Both the position numbers and the translations under genes were made by a program. Positions 61,601 to 64,000 of a stretch of DNA of 64,000 nucleotides are shown piece by piece. This DNA comes from Ceratopteris richardii (lineage: Eukaryota > Streptophyta > Polypodiopsida > Polypodiales > Pteridaceae), in the NCBI GenBank assembly GCA_020310875.1, contig CM035422.1:55762406-55826405 (forward strand), written 5' to 3'. Numbering within the stretch: the stretch's first letter is position 1; every line of letters begins with the position of its first letter. The notes under the pieces were generated by a model, which had not been told where the DNA came from, did not search any database, and was given only the letters and a program-made list of their open reading frames with translations.

Positions 61601-63729
61601 TTCTCCACAAGATGTCTTGTATCATCTCCTGTTTGTACCTCATGCTTATTCCTTGGATCTTCTAAATCTGATAGGAGTGCCACATTTCCTGCCACATGAT
61701 TTGAACAACTTGAATCTATGTAGAAAACATGCTCATCAGATTTACCTTGTGACATAGCCATGTTCATGATCAATAATGAATCCTCTTTGTTTGAGTCTAC
61801 TGTGTAGTTATTGTAGTCTCTTCTTCCTTTGTAGCCTCCTTGATAGTTTGAATGATTGTAGTCGTTGTAGCTCCCATGATAATTGTTGAACCTTCCTCTT
61901 GAGTAGCCATAACTTCCTCTATTGTATCCTCTACCTCTTTGATTCCTGGAATTCCTAAAGCAATTTTCAGTTGTATGATTAGTTAATCCACAAATAGAAC
62001 ATGGGTTGGAGTCTTGGGATCTCCCCCTGCCTTGTCTACCTCCTCTTCCTCTACCTCTGCCATGTCTTCCTCTACCTGCATAGTTAGCTTGATATGTACG
62101 TGCTTCATCATCCACTTTCTTTGCCTTTCCTTTGTTATCTTTGGGCTTGCTTTTATCAGAGTGTATAAAGTTGAAGATTGATTACCTTTAGAGCTTTCTG
62201 CATTTTTGGTAAGCTTTGCCTCTTGAGTAAGTAGCTGTCCAATGAGTGTATTGAAATCGGGTAAATGCATGTCCATGTACAAATCCATAGCTGTGGTGAA
62301 TGCTTCCCACTTATCATCTACCTTCAAGCCATTGATGACCTGCCTTACAATTTGCTCTTCATCTATTACCTCTCCAATTCTTCCCAACTGATCTGCTATG
62401 TCCTTGAGCTTTGTGACAAAATCAGTCACATTTTGTTTGGGAGCCTTCTTGAGAGTTGTGAAATCGAGCCATAGTTGATGCTTCCTAGCTTTGGTACTTG
62501 AAGAGAAGAAAGCTTCAAGTGCATCCCACACTTCCTGAGATGTCTTACAACTTCTAATGTAAGGCAACAAAAAATCTGAGATAGAGTTGAGGAGATAAGA
62601 CCTTGCAAGTGCATCCTTGGAGCACCATGTGTTCAATCTCTCTTGCTCTTCTTGTGTTGGTTGACTTTTGTTCCTGAAACTTGGCATAACTTCATCTCCA
62701 GCCACATAACCATATAAACTTCTACCTTGGAGATAAGCTTCCATCCTTAATGACCAAGCTGAGTAATTAGCTCTATTCAATTTGTTAATTGATGAGCTTC
62801 CATGATAATTGTTGAAACTTGCTCTTGAGTAGCCATAACTTCCTCTATTGTATCCTCTGCCTCTTTGATTCCTGGAATTCCTAAAGCAATTTTCAGTTGT
62901 ATGATTAGTTAGTCCACAAGTAGAACATGGGTCGGAGTCTTGGGATCTCCCCCTGCCTTGTCTACCTCCTCTTGCTCTACCTCTGCCATGTGTTCCTCTA
63001 CCTGCATAGTTAGCTTGATATGTACCTGCTTCATCATCCACTTTCTTTGCCTTTCCTCTGTTATCTTTGGACTTGCTTTTATCAGTGTATAAAGCTGAGG
63101 ATTGATTACCTTTAGAGCTTTCTCCATTTTTGATAAGCTTTGCCTCTTGAGTAAGTAGCTGTCCAATGAGTGTATTGAAATCGGGTACATGCATGTCCAT
63201 GTACAAATCCATAGCTATGGTGAATGCTTCCCACTTGTCATCTTCCTTCAAGCCATTGATGACCTGCCTTACAATTTGCTCTTCATCTATTACCTCTCCA
63301 ATGCTTCCCAACTGATCTGCTATTTCCTTGAGCTTTGTGACAAAATCAGTCACATTTTGTTTGGGAGCCTTCTTGAGAGTTGTGAAATCCAGCCATAGTT
63401 GATGCTTCCTAGCTTTGGTACTTGAAGAGAAGAAAGCTTCAAGTGCATCCCACACTTCCTGAGATGTCTTACAACTTCTAATGTGAGGCAACAAAAAATC
63501 TGAGATAGATTTGAAGTGCATCCTTGGAGCACCATGTGCTCAATCTCTCTTGCTCTTCTTGTGTTGGTTGACTTTTGTTCCTGAAACTTGGCATAACTTC
63601 ATCTCCAGCCACATAACCATATAAACTTCTACCTTGGAGATAAGCTTCCATCCTTAATGACCAAGCTGAGTAATTACCTCTATCCAATTTGCCAATTGAT
63701 GAAGGAAATCCATCTGCCATGTTGTCCAA
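58610..63729 (-). pseudogene. Copia body I: full-order gag-pol with duplicated gag (fossil)
   Basis: Long open stretches 61983-63521, 60448-62115 and 58610-60328 carry all family parts. Gag occurs twice (near 63729-62900 and 62800-62000). Then come the CCHC knuckle, protease, GAG-pre-integrase, and integrase (HTDVWGP, SDGGGEY, NGVAERRNRT). RT (LVAKGFAQTQG, YVDD) and RNase H (ADWAGSKEDRRS, DILTKALDG) complete it. About three breaks; the rest reads well, so decay is moderate. Ends 33 bp before the adjacent LTR. Confidence 0.88.
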
Positions 63730-63742
63730 CCTTGTTCTGATA

Positions 63743-64000
63743 TGAAGAGATGGATAGCTATGTGCTTGAAGATGAAGAGGTGTTGCAAAATCCTTGATCT
63801 ACACAAGCCAAATGAACTCCAGGAGTATATGGTGGGCCCTTTTAGCTTGCCAATGGATGTATTAGACACCCTATGCACCTTAGAAGATCACTCTCAAAAA
63901 GATAGATCAAAATAGATAAGTTGGAGTTAGCTCAGAGGTGAAGAACTGGCTATTTTGGTTCATACACCTGTCGAGTGTTTTGCATAATTCTCTGAGCACA
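63743..64000 (-). repeat. Copia LTR, cut by the window edge
   Basis: Starts GAAGAGATGGATAG like the LTRs at 53832 and 57304; its primer-site side is less well preserved. It continues past the window. Confidence 0.8.

Larger units (their letters stand above)
53049..64000 (-). mobile_element. Tandem Ty1/copia array sharing LTRs (fossil)
   Basis: On the minus strand, from high to low coordinate: LTR (63743 to beyond 64000), body I 63729-58610, LTR 58577-57304, body II 57286-55197 (short, internally deleted), LTR 55164-53832, partial body III 53814-53049. Every LTR is followed by a TGGTATCAGAGC-type primer site, and the two complete ones are preceded by a CTTGAGGGGGAGC polypurine tract. All bodies are one family, and bodies I-III are each broken. 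The arrangement fits unequal recombination between LTRs of a single family. Confidence 0.9.

Overview
This is nuclear DNA from a land plant, most likely one with a large, repeat-rich genome. The evidence is a spliced host gene with plant-style introns and a plant TPX2-type N-terminus, Ty1/copia and Ty3/gypsy LTR elements with plant primer-binding sites (TGGTATCAGAGC; TGGCATCGTTGCCGGGG), an En/Spm (CACTA) TNP2 transposase, and very long TG/TA-rich microsatellites. I cannot name the species. No bacterial or organellar genes, CRISPR arrays or intact tRNA/rRNA genes were seen.

Layout. 1-2939: a tandem array of a 1.35-kb non-coding unit carrying a strong hairpin and a (GTAT)n tract. 2941-3303: a possible degenerate MITE. 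4411-5719 (minus): the only convincing host gene, a six-exon, 197-codon TPX2-like protein whose splice phases all fit, with two orphan exon candidates beyond it at 3721-3950. 6370-8240: decayed copia remnants.

8241-40414: a nest built on CACTA transposons. A 5'-truncated copy A (8241-11053 plus 22964-23165) is split by an LTR element (11054-22958, TSD TACAT). That element is itself split by a young, whole-looking Tork/Tnt1-type copia (13848-19853, TSD AAAGA) whose leader carries an antisense 5S rRNA internal promoter fragment. Copy B runs from about 23166 to a canonical CACTA end at 37538. It holds a decayed TNP2 gene, an intronic foldback element, a second LTR element (25368-27875, TSD ACATA), a convergent small spliced gene that still looks intact, and a 3.2-kb Z-DNA-like TG/TA array split by a solo LTR. 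Copy B ends inside the LTR of a miniature chromovirus (37539-39250), which abuts a third CACTA fragment, copy C (39251-40414).

40415-53048: two broken Ty3/gypsy pieces with related LTRs. One is a 3' half (RT to 3' LTR, with an aspartic-protease-like part downstream of integrase). The other is a 5' half (5' LTR, a leader packed with CCATCGCGATGG-type repeats, gag). 53049-64000 (minus): a tandem copia array, LTR-body-LTR-body-LTR-partial body, in which neighbouring bodies share LTRs.

All retroelement parts are treated as fossils. Apart from the copia at 13848-19853 they are clearly broken. No multi-gene host pathway is present; the functional candidates are the TPX2-like gene and the small CACTA-borne gene at 32506-33227.
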